Origin: CAYZIB01 sp964478425
GTDB lineage: Bacteria > Bacillota_I > Bacilli_A > Acholeplasmatales > WRBM01
NCBI GenBank assembly: GCA_964478425.1
Contig: CAYZIB010000002.1
Coordinates: forward strand, 1-64,000
Length of the DNA: 64,000 bases
Direction: 5' to 3'
In this document: piece by piece, positions 24,851 through 33,999 of the stretch
How positions within the stretch are numbered: the stretch's first letter is position 1
Layout of the letters: every line of letters starts with the position of its first letter
The notes under the pieces: generated by a model
What the model saw: the letters and a program-made list of their open reading frames with translations, nothing else
Database searches by the model: none
What the model was told of the DNA's origin: nothing
Made by a program: the position numbers and the translations under genes

Positions 24851-25566
24851 AATTTTGTTTTAATTAAGGAAATAATTAATTGTAACGGATTATTTTCGTA
24901 TAAATATTTAGTAAAAGTCATTTTATCAGTATTTAATTCTAAAGCTTTATTAATAAATTCATGAGTAAAATCAAATAATTCATATTTTAATAATAAAGGG
25001 ATAACCAATAAAAGTAATGATATGAATAATATTGTAAATGATAAAGATATTATTCCACCAATTAAACTATCAATTAAATTTATTGGGGTAATACTGATTA
25101 TGGTTTTACATATTTTCTTTATAAATAAGAAAATTATTAAAAATAAAACTAAAAGTAAGAGATAAATTACAATAGATGATATAATATTATTTAATTGTGG
25201 TGCAAGATTATAAGCTATTGATTGATTAGTTTCAATAACAAGGTTCTTAGTAATAAGATCACTTAAAAAACTTGGAATATTTAATTTATTTATTCCTTCG
25301 CTTATTAAAGATTTGTCATTATCAATAATAATTGTGCTATAAAATTCATCTTTTGTAATTAAATAATTTTCGATTTTTATTATATTATTGTCAATAGTGT
25401 TTTTAAAAATTTCTTTTATAGGTGATATTAAAAAAAATGAACCTATAATTACACCAATAAGAACAATTATATTAATTATTCTTTTAAAGAAACCTTTTTT
25501 AAAACCTTTTATAAATGATAATAATAAAATTAAAATAAGTATTATATCAATAATTAATGAAGTCAT
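24847..25566 (-). CDS. CvpA family membrane protein
   Basis: A 239-residue membrane protein with the CvpA topology: an N-terminal helix with GFKKGFFKRI after it, a second helix, a soluble stretch of about 75 residues, then helices around 130-155 and 170-195 with LIDSLIGGIISLSFT, which matches the conserved R/DxxLGxxxG-type segment of CvpA/YshB proteins. Its role is unclear: CvpA relatives are linked to colicin V production, surface properties and stress. The gene is monocistronic, divergent from the lipid kinase, with a strong AAGGAGG. Confidence 0.65.
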   Translation of the reverse strand: MTSLIIDIILILILLLSFIKGFKKGFFKRIINIIVLIGVIIGSFFLISPIKEIFKNTIDNNIIKIENYLITKDEFYSTIIIDNDKSLISEGINKLNIPSFLSDLITKNLVIETNQSIAYNLAPQLNNIISSIVIYLLLLVLFLIIFLFIKKICKTIISITPINLIDSLIGGIISLSFTILFISLLLLVIPLLLKYELFDFTHEFINKALELNTDKMTFTKYLYENNPLQLIISLIKTKL

Positions 25567-25586
25567 ATTATTGCCTCCTTAATTAT

Positions 25587-25614
25587 ATTATATACTTTAA
25601 TGTCGAAAAAACAA
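25587..25614 (-). promoter_or_regulatory. Promoter of the CvpA-like gene
   Basis: On the minus strand TTGTTT (25609-25614), a 16-bp spacer and TATAAT (25587-25592), just ahead of AAGGAGG. Confidence 0.5.
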
Positions 25615-25641
25615 ACAATTTAAAAAAAAGGGTGATAATTT

Positions 25642-26529
25642 TTGAAAGCAGTATTTATGTATAACAAACATAGTGGAACAATAAATATTAAGAAAAAAAT
25701 ACCTTATATAAAAAAAAGATTAGAAGAAAGATTTGATGTTTGTGATATTTATGAACCATTAAGTGTTGATGATTTTACGGAAAGTATTATAAAATTTTCA
25801 AATATTTATGATTCTATAATTGTAAGTGGTGGAGATGGTACATTTAATTTATTAGTTAATGCATTAAAAAATTGCAATAATAAACCATATATTGGATACT
25901 TGCCAACAGGAACAGCTTGTGATGATGCAAGAAAATTTGGTATTAGTAAAAACTTAAAAAAAGCATTAGATATAATTGTTAAAGGAAAAACAAAATATAT
26001 AGATGTTATGGAAGTTAATGATACATTTTCTACATATGTTATAGCTAAAGGTAAATTTGTAAATGCAAGTTATGCTACAGATAGATTCTTAAAAAAAACT
26101 TTTGGAAAGTTAGGTTATGTTTTTTGGGCAATTAAAGAAGTTTTTATTCCACATAAAAAAATGGTTATTTCAGTTGAGGCTAATAATAAAATTATTACAA
26201 AAAAGTGTAAAATGATATTTATTAGTAATTCTAATAGTATTGCAGGAAAAAAGATTAAAGATTTACCAGATAAAAATAAATTTAGTATTTATTTTTTTGA
26301 AAGAAATATTTTTAGAGTTTTATTATTTTTTGTTTTTGGTTCAAAAAATACAGAAGATTTAAAAAAAGTCTTAAAAATTGAAGCCACAGAAGCAAAAATT
26401 AATTTAATAGAAAGTAAAAATATTGAATGGAGTAATGATGGGGAAGAGTATCAAGCAAGAACATTAAATATAAAAAATATAAGTGATTTTATAAAAATAT
26501 ATGCACCATATGGAGATGATTTAAAATGA
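25642..26529 (+). CDS. Diacylglycerol/lipid kinase (DagK/YegS/BmrU family)
   Basis: A 295-residue cytoplasmic lipid kinase. The nucleotide-binding signature SGGDGTFN is at 62-69 (GGDGT 63-67), with PTGTACDDARKFG downstream. This family phosphorylates diacylglycerol to return it to phospholipid synthesis, or sphingoid-type lipids in some members. The start is TTG: the first beta strand (MKAVFMYNKHSG) begins at residue 1 and GGGTGAT is upstream, so a later ATG would remove part of the fold. The stop overlaps the typA start (ATGA), so the two are coupled. It is divergent from the CvpA-like gene. Confidence 0.85.
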   Translation: MKAVFMYNKHSGTINIKKKIPYIKKRLEERFDVCDIYEPLSVDDFTESIIKFSNIYDSIIVSGGDGTFNLLVNALKNCNNKPYIGYLPTGTACDDARKFGISKNLKKALDIIVKGKTKYIDVMEVNDTFSTYVIAKGKFVNASYATDRFLKKTFGKLGYVFWAIKEVFIPHKKMVISVEANNKIITKKCKMIFISNSNSIAGKKIKDLPDKNKFSIYFFERNIFRVLLFFVFGSKNTEDLKKVLKIEATEAKINLIESKNIEWSNDGEEYQARTLNIKNISDFIKIYAPYGDDLK

Positions 26530-28343
26530 AAATAAAAAATGTTGCAATTATTGCCCATGTTGATCATGGAAAAACTACATTAGTAGATCAACTACTTAAA
26601 AAATCAGGAAGTTTTAAAGAACATGAAGAAGTTAAAGATAGAGTTATGGATTCTAATGATATAGAACGAGAAAGAGGAATTACAATTTTATCAAAAACAA
26701 CTTCAATAATTTATAAAGATTATAAAATTAATATTATGGATACACCAGGTCATGCTGATTTTGGTGGAGAAGTTGAAAGAATTATGGGAATGGTCGATGG
26801 AGTTTTACTTGTTGTTGATGCGTTTGAAGGAACAATGCCTCAAACAAGATTTGTTTTAAAAAAAGCATTTGAAGCCAATAAAACACCTATCGTAGTTATT
26901 AATAAAGTAGATAGACCAGGAGCAAACATAAAAAAAACAATTGATGAAGTTTATGATTTATTTATTGAACTTGGTGCAAGTTTAGAACAATTAGATTTCC
27001 CAATTGTTTATGCTTCTGCGTTAAAAGGAACATCAAGTTATTCAGATGATTTATCTACTCAAGTTCCTAATATGGATGCTATATTCGAAACAATAATAAA
27101 AAATGTTAAAGATCCAGATATAGATCTTTCTGATTCATTTCAAATGCAAATAAATCTTTTAGATTATAGTGATTATATGGGAAGAATTGGAATTGGTTTA
27201 ATAAGAAAAGGAACTGTATCTGAAAATGAAGTTATTAGTTGTGCAAGATTAGATGGAACTATAAAAAACTTTAGAATATTAAAATTATTTGGATATAAAG
27301 GAATTAAAAGAGTTGAAGTAAAAGAAGCAAGTGCAGGTGATATAGTTGCAATTGCAGGTCTTGATGATATATCTGTAGGTGAAACATTAGGTAAGGTAAA
27401 TAAAGTTATACCATTACCAAAATTACATATTGATGAACCAACATTAAAAATGACTTTTATGCCAAATGATTCTCCTTTTTCTGGTAGAGATGGTAATTTA
27501 TTAACTGGAAGAAAAATAGAAGAAAGATTATATAAAGAAATGGAAAAAGATGTTTCATTAAAAGTGGAACATGGTGAAAAAAAAGATTCATGGGTTGTAT
27601 GTGGTAGAGGAGAGTTACATTTATCTATTTTAATTGAAAATATGAGACGTGAAGGTTTTGAATTACAAGTATCTAAACCAGAAGTAATTTTAAAAGAAAT
27701 TGATGGCGTAATAATGGAACCATATGAAGAACTAGTGTTAGATTTAAATCAAGATTATATTGGTTCAGTAATTGAAGCATTAGGTAAAAGAGGCGCAGAA
27801 CTTGTAAGTATGAATCATTATGAAAATCAAAGCAGAATTGAAATATTAATTCCATCAAGAGGTTTAATTGGTTTTGCGATGCAATATATGACTTTAACTA
27901 AAGGTTATGGAATAATGAACCATACATTTAAAGAATATCGTAAATTAGAAAAAAATAATGTAGGTGAAAGAATTAATGGTGTTTTAGTTGCTAATGAATC
28001 AGGTCAAGCAACTGCATATAGTATTGGTAATTTAGAAGATAGAGGAATAATGTTTATTCATCCACAAGATGATATTTATGAAGGAATGATTGTTGGTGAA
28101 AACAATAAAACAAATGATTTAGCTGTAAATGTTGTTAAAGCTAAACAAATGACTAATATGAGAAGTGCATCAAAAGATAATACAGTGGTTTTAAAAAGAC
28201 CAAAAGAAATGAATCTTGAAGCATCATTAGATTATATTAATCAAGATGAATTAGTTGAAATAACACCACATCATATTAGAATGCGTAAGAAAATATTAGA
28301 TACAGTTTTAAGAAAAAAATTTGATAGTCATAAAAATGATTAA
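26526..28343 (+). CDS. typA: Translational GTPase TypA/BipA
   Basis: A 605-residue ribosome-binding GTPase involved in ribosome assembly and stress adaptation. G motifs: AHVDHGKTT (10-18), RERGITI, DTPGHADFG and NKVDRPGA. TypA-specific parts are DSNDIERERG, a domain III segment QVSKPEVI and the C-terminal HIRMRKKILD that contacts the ribosome. Length matches the family. It overlaps the lipid kinase stop by four nucleotides. The formate--THF ligase gene follows after 11 bp with its own ribosome-binding site (AAGAGGTG), so lipid kinase, typA, fhs and two small genes probably form one operon. Confidence 0.96.
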   Translation: MKIKNVAIIAHVDHGKTTLVDQLLKKSGSFKEHEEVKDRVMDSNDIERERGITILSKTTSIIYKDYKINIMDTPGHADFGGEVERIMGMVDGVLLVVDAFEGTMPQTRFVLKKAFEANKTPIVVINKVDRPGANIKKTIDEVYDLFIELGASLEQLDFPIVYASALKGTSSYSDDLSTQVPNMDAIFETIIKNVKDPDIDLSDSFQMQINLLDYSDYMGRIGIGLIRKGTVSENEVISCARLDGTIKNFRILKLFGYKGIKRVEVKEASAGDIVAIAGLDDISVGETLGKVNKVIPLPKLHIDEPTLKMTFMPNDSPFSGRDGNLLTGRKIEERLYKEMEKDVSLKVEHGEKKDSWVVCGRGELHLSILIENMRREGFELQVSKPEVILKEIDGVIMEPYEELVLDLNQDYIGSVIEALGKRGAELVSMNHYENQSRIEILIPSRGLIGFAMQYMTLTKGYGIMNHTFKEYRKLEKNNVGERINGVLVANESGQATAYSIGNLEDRGIMFIHPQDDIYEGMIVGENNKTNDLAVNVVKAKQMTNMRSASKDNTVVLKRPKEMNLEASLDYINQDELVEITPHHIRMRKKILDTVLRKKFDSHKND

Positions 28344-28354
28344 GAGGTGATTTA

Positions 28355-30019
28355 ATGTTTAAAACTGATTTGGAAATTGCTCAAGAATGTAAAATGAAAA
28401 ATATTACTGAAATTGGTAAAATAATTGATTTATCAATAGATGATTTAGAATTATATGGAAAATATAAAGCTAAAATAAGTGATGATGTAAGGAAAAGGGT
28501 TTCTAATAATCAAGATGGAAGTTTAATTTTAGTAACAGCTATTACTCCTACAAAAGCTGGAGAAGGAAAATCAACTGTTACAATAGGACTTGGAGAAGCA
28601 TTAAATAAATTAAATAAAAAATGTATTGTAACTTTAAGAGAACCTAGTTTAGGTCCAACTTTAGGCTTAAAAGGTGGAGCTGCAGGTGGAGGATATGCAC
28701 AAGTAGTTCCTATGGAAGATTTAAATTTACATTTTACTGGTGATATACATGCTATAACTGCAGCTAATAATATTATTAGTGCTGCACTTGATAATCATAT
28801 AAAACAAGGTAATAAACTAAATATTGATTTAAATAATATCTTATGGAGAAGATGTCTTGATTTAAATGATAGAGCATTAAGAACTATTAAAATTGGTATG
28901 GGTGGAAATATCAATGGTAAAGAGAGAATTGATCATTTTGATATTACAGTAGCAAGTGAAATTATGGCCATTTTATGTCTTTCAAACGATCTAGACGATT
29001 TAAAAGAAAGATGTAAAAGAATTGTTATTGGATATGATATTTATGGAAAAATTATCTATTTAGATGATTTAAAGTGTGCAGGTACTGTAGCTGTTTTATT
29101 AAAAGATGCAATAAAACCTAATTTAATTCAAACAGTAGAAAATACACCTGCTATAGTTCACGGGGGACCATTTGCTAATATTGCACATGGTTGTAACTCT
29201 GTAATTGCTACTAAACTTGCGTTAAAACTTGCTCCTTATGTTGTAACAGAAGCTGGATTTGGAGCAGATTTAGGAGCTGAAAAATTTTTAAATATTAAAT
29301 GTAGAAATAATAATATAAGTCCTTCTTGTGTTTGTATTGTTGCAACTATTCGTGCATTAAAAATGCATGGTGGAGTAAATGAAAATGATTTAAAAATTAA
29401 AAATATTGAAGCTTTGAAATTAGGATATCAAAATTTAGTTAAACACATTTTAAACATAAAAGGATTTAATTTACCATATGTAGTTGCAATTAATAAATTT
29501 AATACAGATACAGAAGATGAAATTAATACATTAAAACAATTATTAGATAATGATAATCATCCATATGCTTTATGTGATGTACATGCAAGTGGTGGAGATG
29601 GAGGAATTTTATTAGCTAATAAAGTATTAGAAAATATTAAAAAAATAAAAATTAATTATACATATGATTTAAATGATTCTATTGAAACTAAAGTTTTAAA
29701 AATTGCAACTAAAATATATGGGGCAAATAATGTAAATTTTAGTGATGAAGCAATAAAGAAAATAGAAGAATATAACAAAAATGGATGGGATAAATTACCT
29801 ATTTGTATGGCTAAAACTCAATATTCTTTTTCAGATAATCCTAAATTACTTGGATGGCCTAAAGATTTTACATTAAATGTTAAAGATTTTAAAATTTCTT
29901 TAGGAGCAGGGTTTATTGTTTGTTTTTTAGGTGATATTATGACAATGCCAGGATTACCTAAAGAACCTGCTTTAAATAATATAGATATAATTGATGGAAA
30001 AATAGTGGGATTATTTTAA
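28355..30019 (+). CDS. fhs: Formate--tetrahydrofolate ligase
   Basis: A 554-residue enzyme that forms 10-formyl-tetrahydrofolate from formate, THF and ATP, feeding purine and fMet-tRNA synthesis. The P-loop-like ATP site is PTKAGEGKST (65-74), followed by the family block LREPSLGPTLGLKGGAAGGG and the segment FTGDIHAITAANN. Further motifs are TENTPAIVHGGPFANIAHG-type (here from VENTPAIVHGG) and GDIMTMPGLPKEPA at the C-terminus. Full length. No folD or fchA is adjacent. Its stop overlaps the start of the next small gene by one nucleotide (TAATG). Confidence 0.96.
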   Translation: MFKTDLEIAQECKMKNITEIGKIIDLSIDDLELYGKYKAKISDDVRKRVSNNQDGSLILVTAITPTKAGEGKSTVTIGLGEALNKLNKKCIVTLREPSLGPTLGLKGGAAGGGYAQVVPMEDLNLHFTGDIHAITAANNIISAALDNHIKQGNKLNIDLNNILWRRCLDLNDRALRTIKIGMGGNINGKERIDHFDITVASEIMAILCLSNDLDDLKERCKRIVIGYDIYGKIIYLDDLKCAGTVAVLLKDAIKPNLIQTVENTPAIVHGGPFANIAHGCNSVIATKLALKLAPYVVTEAGFGADLGAEKFLNIKCRNNNISPSCVCIVATIRALKMHGGVNENDLKIKNIEALKLGYQNLVKHILNIKGFNLPYVVAINKFNTDTEDEINTLKQLLDNDNHPYALCDVHASGGDGGILLANKVLENIKKIKINYTYDLNDSIETKVLKIATKIYGANNVNFSDEAIKKIEEYNKNGWDKLPICMAKTQYSFSDNPKLLGWPKDFTLNVKDFKISLGAGFIVCFLGDIMTMPGLPKEPALNNIDIIDGKIVGLF

Positions 30020-30492
30020 TGAATTTTATTTTAATTTTGATAATATGTATAGTTTTATTGTTTATAATATTTAAAATAGTTGGTATTTATAATAAAAAGA
30101 AAGCATATAAATTAATATATCAATATTTGAATAATAAATATAAAAATGTTTTATTAGGGAATAAAATATATGATTATTATATAGAAGATATTGATTCATG
30201 TATAAAAGTATTATTTTTAAATGAAAATGATGAATTAGTAATAAATAGTAAATATATTTGGCAAATAAATCATGATATGAAAATAGGTAATACGCCATCT
30301 AGTTCACAAAATGTATTAGGAATAAAAAATTTTATGAATATAAATAAAAATAAAATTGTTATTATTTATTCTACATGCTATAGCATAAAAAAATATATTA
30401 ATGAGTGTGAAATGATTTTTGTTAATGAAAATACTGATTGTTATGGAGTAAAATTTTTAAAATTTAAAGATTTAAATCAAAAAGAGGGATAA
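30019..30492 (+). CDS. Hypothetical protein with one N-terminal membrane helix
   Basis: A 157-residue protein of unknown function. Residues 1-23 are a hydrophobic helix, followed by a basic patch (KKKAYK), so the rest should be cytoplasmic. The soluble part alternates strands and helices and contains SSSQNVLGIKNFMNINKNK and a C-terminal VNENTDCYGVKFLKF. It recalls the nuclease-related restriction-endonuclease-like folds in layout, but I see no NERD-type QIDHI motif and make no functional claim. It overlaps the fhs stop by one nucleotide and is followed directly by a small thioredoxin-fold gene. Confidence 0.6.
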   Translation: MNFILILIICIVLLFIIFKIVGIYNKKKAYKLIYQYLNNKYKNVLLGNKIYDYYIEDIDSCIKVLFLNENDELVINSKYIWQINHDMKIGNTPSSSQNVLGIKNFMNINKNKIVIIYSTCYSIKKYINECEMIFVNENTDCYGVKFLKFKDLNQKEG

Positions 30493-30493
30493 A

Positions 30494-30748
30494 TTGCAAA
30501 TAGAAATATTTTATAGGGATAATTGTAAAAGATCAATTGAATGTTTTAAATTATTAGATGAATTATTAAAAAATGATAAATATAAAAATATCCAAATAAA
30601 AAAAATAAATGAAGTAGATAACATAAAATATGCTAAAAACTTCAATTATTTTTTTATACCGGCAATTTTTTTAAATGGTAAAAAATATCACGAAGGAGCA
30701 ATAGGCTATTACACCTTAAAAAGTATTTTAGATGAAGCAATAAAATAA
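30494..30748 (+). CDS. Small thioredoxin/glutaredoxin-like protein
   Basis: An 84-residue protein with a thioredoxin-like fold: strand IEIFYRDNC, a helix, strand IQIKKINEV, the cis-Pro strand FIPAIFLNGK, then YHEGAIGYYTLKSIL. The first cysteine (DNCKRSIEC) is followed by CKRS and a second Cys five residues later, so there is no normal CxxC; CxxS would make it monothiol-like. The start is TTG with AGAGGGA upstream; no ATG lies before the first strand. It is one nucleotide after the previous stop. Role unknown; redox or regulatory. Confidence 0.65.
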   Translation: MQIEIFYRDNCKRSIECFKLLDELLKNDKYKNIQIKKINEVDNIKYAKNFNYFFIPAIFLNGKKYHEGAIGYYTLKSILDEAIK

Positions 30749-30774
30749 AATTTTAAAAAAATTTATTAAAAGCG

Positions 30775-30803
30775 TTTACATTTTGTTTTATATGTGTTAG
30801 AAT
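30775..30803 (+). promoter_or_regulatory. SigA-type promoter of the fic/EF-G-like operon
   Basis: TTTACA (30775-30780), 17-bp spacer and TAGAAT (30798-30803), 30 bp before the start codon at 30833. Confidence 0.7.
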
Positions 30804-30832
30804 ATGAATAAATTAAAAGTGAGGTGGTTTTA

Positions 30833-31564
30833 ATGGCTTTAGATAGAGCTAAATTAAACTTTGTTTTAGGAAACATCTCTGCATTGCCAGTAGATGTTAA
30901 AAAAGAATTAGAAAAGGATTTTCAAGTAAGACATTTATTGTTTTCAACAACAATCGAAAATAAGGTATCATTGTCCTTAGATGAAGCACGAGCATTTTTA
31001 GAAAATGGTGAAGAATGTTTAAATATGTTAAATGAAGAAACAAAAAAACATTTTATAAACCAAAAAAATGCCTATGATTTTATGCTTGCTAGGGTTAAAG
31101 ATGATACTTTTTTTAATGACGAATTAATAAAACGCTTTCATGAAATTATAATGGATGGAGAATATGGAGCTGGTGAGTTTAGAACAGTAAATATTAGTGT
31201 TAATGGATCAATGTATGTTCCACCAAGACATGAAAAGATTAATCAAAAAATGGAAAAAATGTTTACAGAAATGGAATTAAAAACTGATTTAATTGAAAAA
31301 GTAGCGTTTGCTCATGCCTATTTAGATAAAATACATCCATTCTTAGACGGAAATGGAAGATGTTCAAGATTAGTATTAAATTATTTATTACTTAAAAATA
31401 ATTTGTTACCAATAACATTTGATTTAGAATATAAAACTGAATATTTTAAAGCATTAGAAAAATTTAAAGTTGAAAAAGATTTAAATCCACTTGTTGAACT
31501 AATTCAAACATTAGAAAATATTGAATTAGAAAAATATGAAAAAGAAATAAGAAAGTATATGTGA
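30833..31564 (+). CDS. Fic family protein with N-terminal inhibitory motif
   Basis: A 243-residue Fic-domain protein. The catalytic motif HPFLDGNGRCSR (168-179) is complete (HxFx[D/E]GNGRxxR), so it should transfer AMP, or another nucleotide moiety, to a target hydroxyl. An inhibitory helix motif [S/T]xxxE[G/N] is present at S38-TTI-E42-N43 on the N-terminal side, which makes it a class II-like, self-inhibited Fic. The beta-hairpin flap (NGSMYVPP) is near 124-131. No winged-helix domain follows the Fic core. A GTG at 30824 is in frame, but GAGGTG at 30821-30826 is the ribosome-binding site for ATG 30833. The EF-G-like gene follows after 10 bp; a link between AMPylation and translation factors is only positional. 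Confidence 0.85.
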   Translation: MALDRAKLNFVLGNISALPVDVKKELEKDFQVRHLLFSTTIENKVSLSLDEARAFLENGEECLNMLNEETKKHFINQKNAYDFMLARVKDDTFFNDELIKRFHEIIMDGEYGAGEFRTVNISVNGSMYVPPRHEKINQKMEKMFTEMELKTDLIEKVAFAHAYLDKIHPFLDGNGRCSRLVLNYLLLKNNLLPITFDLEYKTEYFKALEKFKVEKDLNPLVELIQTLENIELEKYEKEIRKYM

Positions 31565-31574
31565 GGAGATAAAT

Positions 31575-33593
31575 ATGCAAGAATTTAAAACAGAGAAAAT
31601 AAAAAATGTCGCAATATTAGGGCATTTAGGAAGTGGAAAAACATCTTTATCTGAATCATTATTATACATTAGTAAAACAACTGATAAAAAAGGCGATATA
31701 GAACATAAATCAACTGTATCAGATTATATGGTTGAAGAACAATCTAGATTAAGTTCAGTATCTTCAAGTATTATTCCAGTTTTATATAAAGATTATAAAA
31801 TAAATTTTATTGATGTTCCTGGATCTGAAGAATTTGTAGGAGATTTAAATAATGTTTTATCTATTGTAAAAGGGGCAATCATTTTAATAGATGCTACATC
31901 AAAAGTACAAGTTGGTACAGAAAGATTTTGGAGAGAATGTCATAAAAGAAATATTCCAACTATCGTTTTTGTAAATAAAATGGATAAAGAAAATATTAAA
32001 GTTGAAGAACTATTAGATGATATTTTAGAAAAGTTAGGAAAAAGTGCAATTCCTTTTACATATCCAACTTTTGAAAATGATAAATTTGTTGGATTTGAAG
32101 ATTTAATTGATGGGAATACTCGTGATGATATTAAAGATCAAATATTAGAAATGGTTGCTGAAACAAGCGATGAATTAATGGAAAAATATTTTGGTGGTGA
32201 ACCAATAACAGAAGAAGAAATGAATTTAGGTTTAACTAAAAGTTTAGTTGACGGAAAATTATGTCCAGTATTATTTGGATCAGCAACAAATGATATTGGT
32301 ATTGAAAAATTATTAGATACAATTTTAAGATATTTTCCAAAACAAACAAATTTAAAACCATTAAAAGGAATTAATCCAGACACTAATCTTGAAGAAACAA
32401 GAATAACTAATGAATCTGAACCATTTAGTGGATATGTATTTAAAACATTAGTTGATCCATTTTTAGGGGTTATGAGTTTATTTAAAGTAAGTTCTGGTAA
32501 AATTAATTTAGGTGATGAAATTTATTTACCAGCAACAGGTAAAGTAGAAAAAGTTAATAGTTTATTTATTTTAAGAGGTAAAACTCAAATACCAGTAGAT
32601 AAATTAGTTGCTGGTGATTTAGGTGGATTAAATAAAATTAATGATTTAACTACAGGTCAAACAATCTGTGATAAGAAAAATAAAATTCAATATAACAAAG
32701 TTAAGGTACAAACACCAACAATGTATATTGCAATCGAACCTAAAAATAAACAAGATGAAGATAAAATATCAGGCGCACTACAAAAATTAAATATGGAAGA
32801 TCAATCATTTGAAATAAGAAGAAATAAAGAAACAAGCCAATTATTAATAGGTGGGCAAGGTAATGTTCATATTCAACTTATTTTAGATAGAATGAAAAAT
32901 ATGTTTAAAGTTGATGTAACTCAAGAAGATCAAAAAATTGTATATCGTGAAACAATAAAACAAAAAGCAGAAGCTGAAGGTAGATATATAAAACAATCTG
33001 GTGGTTCAGGTCAATATGGTGTTGTAGCAATCGAATTTGAACCATGTGATGAACAATTTGTTTTTGCTGAAAGAGTATTTGGAGGAGCTGTTCCTAAAAA
33101 CTTTTTCCCAGCTGTTGAAAAAGGATTAAATGAAGCAATGGAACATGGACCATTAGCAGGATTCCCAGTTATTAACATTAAATGTACTTTATTTGATGGA
33201 AAATATCATCCAGTTGATTCCAGTGAACAATCATTTAAAATGGCTGCAATTATGGCTTTTAGAAAAGCTTGTGAAGAAAATAAAATTAAATCTACTATTT
33301 TAGAACCAATTATGAAAGTTAAAGTTTTAATTAAAGATGAATATGTTGGTGATATTATGGGAGATGTAACAAAAAGAAGAGGAAGAATACTTGGTATAAA
33401 TCCGATAGATGGCGGATTCCAAGAAGTAGAAGCAGAAATACCTGAAGCGGAAATTATTAAATATACAATTGATTTAAAAGCTATGACTCAAGGATCAGGA
33501 TCATTTAGTAGAGAATTTGCTAGATATGAAGAAGTACCAAGTAATATTATTCCTAAAATAATTGAAACTTATAAAAAAGAAGAAAGATTATAA
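31575..33593 (+). CDS. Elongation factor G-like GTPase (divergent paralogue)
   Basis: A 672-residue translational GTPase with all EF-G domains but a divergent G domain. G1 is GHLGSGKTS (16-24); switch I reads EEQSRLSSVSS where EF-G has the RGIT motif; G3 is DVPGSEEF (80-87), with Ser in place of the catalytic His of DTPGH. G4 VNKMDKE is normal. Domain IV (GGSGQYGVVAIEFEP, FAERVFGGAVPK) and V (GDVTKRRGRILG) are intact. It matches the EF-G-like (FusA2-type) group common in Bacillota rather than canonical FusA, and its role in translation is not settled. It follows fic by 10 bp and ends at a strong terminator. Confidence 0.88.
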   Translation: MQEFKTEKIKNVAILGHLGSGKTSLSESLLYISKTTDKKGDIEHKSTVSDYMVEEQSRLSSVSSSIIPVLYKDYKINFIDVPGSEEFVGDLNNVLSIVKGAIILIDATSKVQVGTERFWRECHKRNIPTIVFVNKMDKENIKVEELLDDILEKLGKSAIPFTYPTFENDKFVGFEDLIDGNTRDDIKDQILEMVAETSDELMEKYFGGEPITEEEMNLGLTKSLVDGKLCPVLFGSATNDIGIEKLLDTILRYFPKQTNLKPLKGINPDTNLEETRITNESEPFSGYVFKTLVDPFLGVMSLFKVSSGKINLGDEIYLPATGKVEKVNSLFILRGKTQIPVDKLVAGDLGGLNKINDLTTGQTICDKKNKIQYNKVKVQTPTMYIAIEPKNKQDEDKISGALQKLNMEDQSFEIRRNKETSQLLIGGQGNVHIQLILDRMKNMFKVDVTQEDQKIVYRETIKQKAEAEGRYIKQSGGSGQYGVVAIEFEPCDEQFVFAERVFGGAVPKNFFPAVEKGLNEAMEHGPLAGFPVINIKCTLFDGKYHPVDSSEQSFKMAAIMAFRKACEENKIKSTILEPIMKVKVLIKDEYVGDIMGDVTKRRGRILGINPIDGGFQEVEAEIPEAEIIKYTIDLKAMTQGSGSFSREFARYEEVPSNIIPKIIETYKKEERL

Positions 33594-33600
33594 TAAATTT

Positions 33601-33625
33601 AAGGAAATATATAATATATTTCCTT
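33601..33625 (+). terminator. Terminator after the EF-G-like gene
   Basis: A perfect 11-bp stem (33601-33611 with 33615-33625), 3-nt loop, then T-run to 33630. It is followed within 20 bp by the next promoter. Confidence 0.85.
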
Positions 33626-33642
33626 TTTTTAAAAATATATTA

Positions 33643-33651
33643 TGGTATAAT
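33643..33651 (+). promoter_or_regulatory. Extended -10 promoter for the membrane protein/rlmD unit
   Basis: TGGTATAAT (33643-33651), only 15 bp before ATG 33667. The transcript would start about 33658, giving a leader that barely contains the GGTGAG ribosome-binding site. Confidence 0.6.
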
Positions 33652-33666
33652 AAATGTGGTGAGAAT

Positions 33667-33999
33667 ATGGAAAAAAAACAATTATATATTGGAGTATCGT
33701 TATTTTTAAGTATTATTTTTATGTGCTTTGCAAGTTTATATCATAGTGTTATTGCTTTTTCAATTTTTAGTATAACAACAGTCATATTATATTATTTTTT
33801 CAAGGATAAAGAATTATTAGAAATAGATTTAAAGATTATTGGTTTTTTAATTAATCTTGGTTTATGGACATTTTTTCTTGGAATGTGTTTAGAAATATAT
33901 ATGATTTCAATTATTTCAATTTTAGTATTAACTATTTTAATTATTATTAAATCAATAATTGAAAAAGTTAGAAATGATAGGAAGAAAAATTTTTTATGA
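33667..33999 (+). CDS. Hypothetical integral membrane protein, four helices
   Basis: A 110-residue protein with four predicted membrane helices: about 7-24, 26-43, 56-72 and 77-95, and a basic C-terminus (KVRNDRKKNFL). I recognise no family. The frame is open further upstream into the EF-G-like gene, but ATG 33667 has a ribosome-binding site (GGTGAG) and a promoter directly ahead, and the upstream part would span a terminator. Its stop overlaps the start of rlmD (ATGATGA), so it is probably cotranscribed and coupled with it. Confidence 0.65.
   Translation: MEKKQLYIGVSLFLSIIFMCFASLYHSVIAFSIFSITTVILYYFFKDKELLEIDLKIIGFLINLGLWTFFLGMCLEIYMISIISILVLTILIIIKSIIEKVRNDRKKNFL

Noticed and set aside
33562..33666. 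A 35-residue N-terminal extension of the small membrane protein
   Set aside because: It would run through the EF-G-like gene end and a strong terminator; promoter and ribosome-binding site support ATG 33667.
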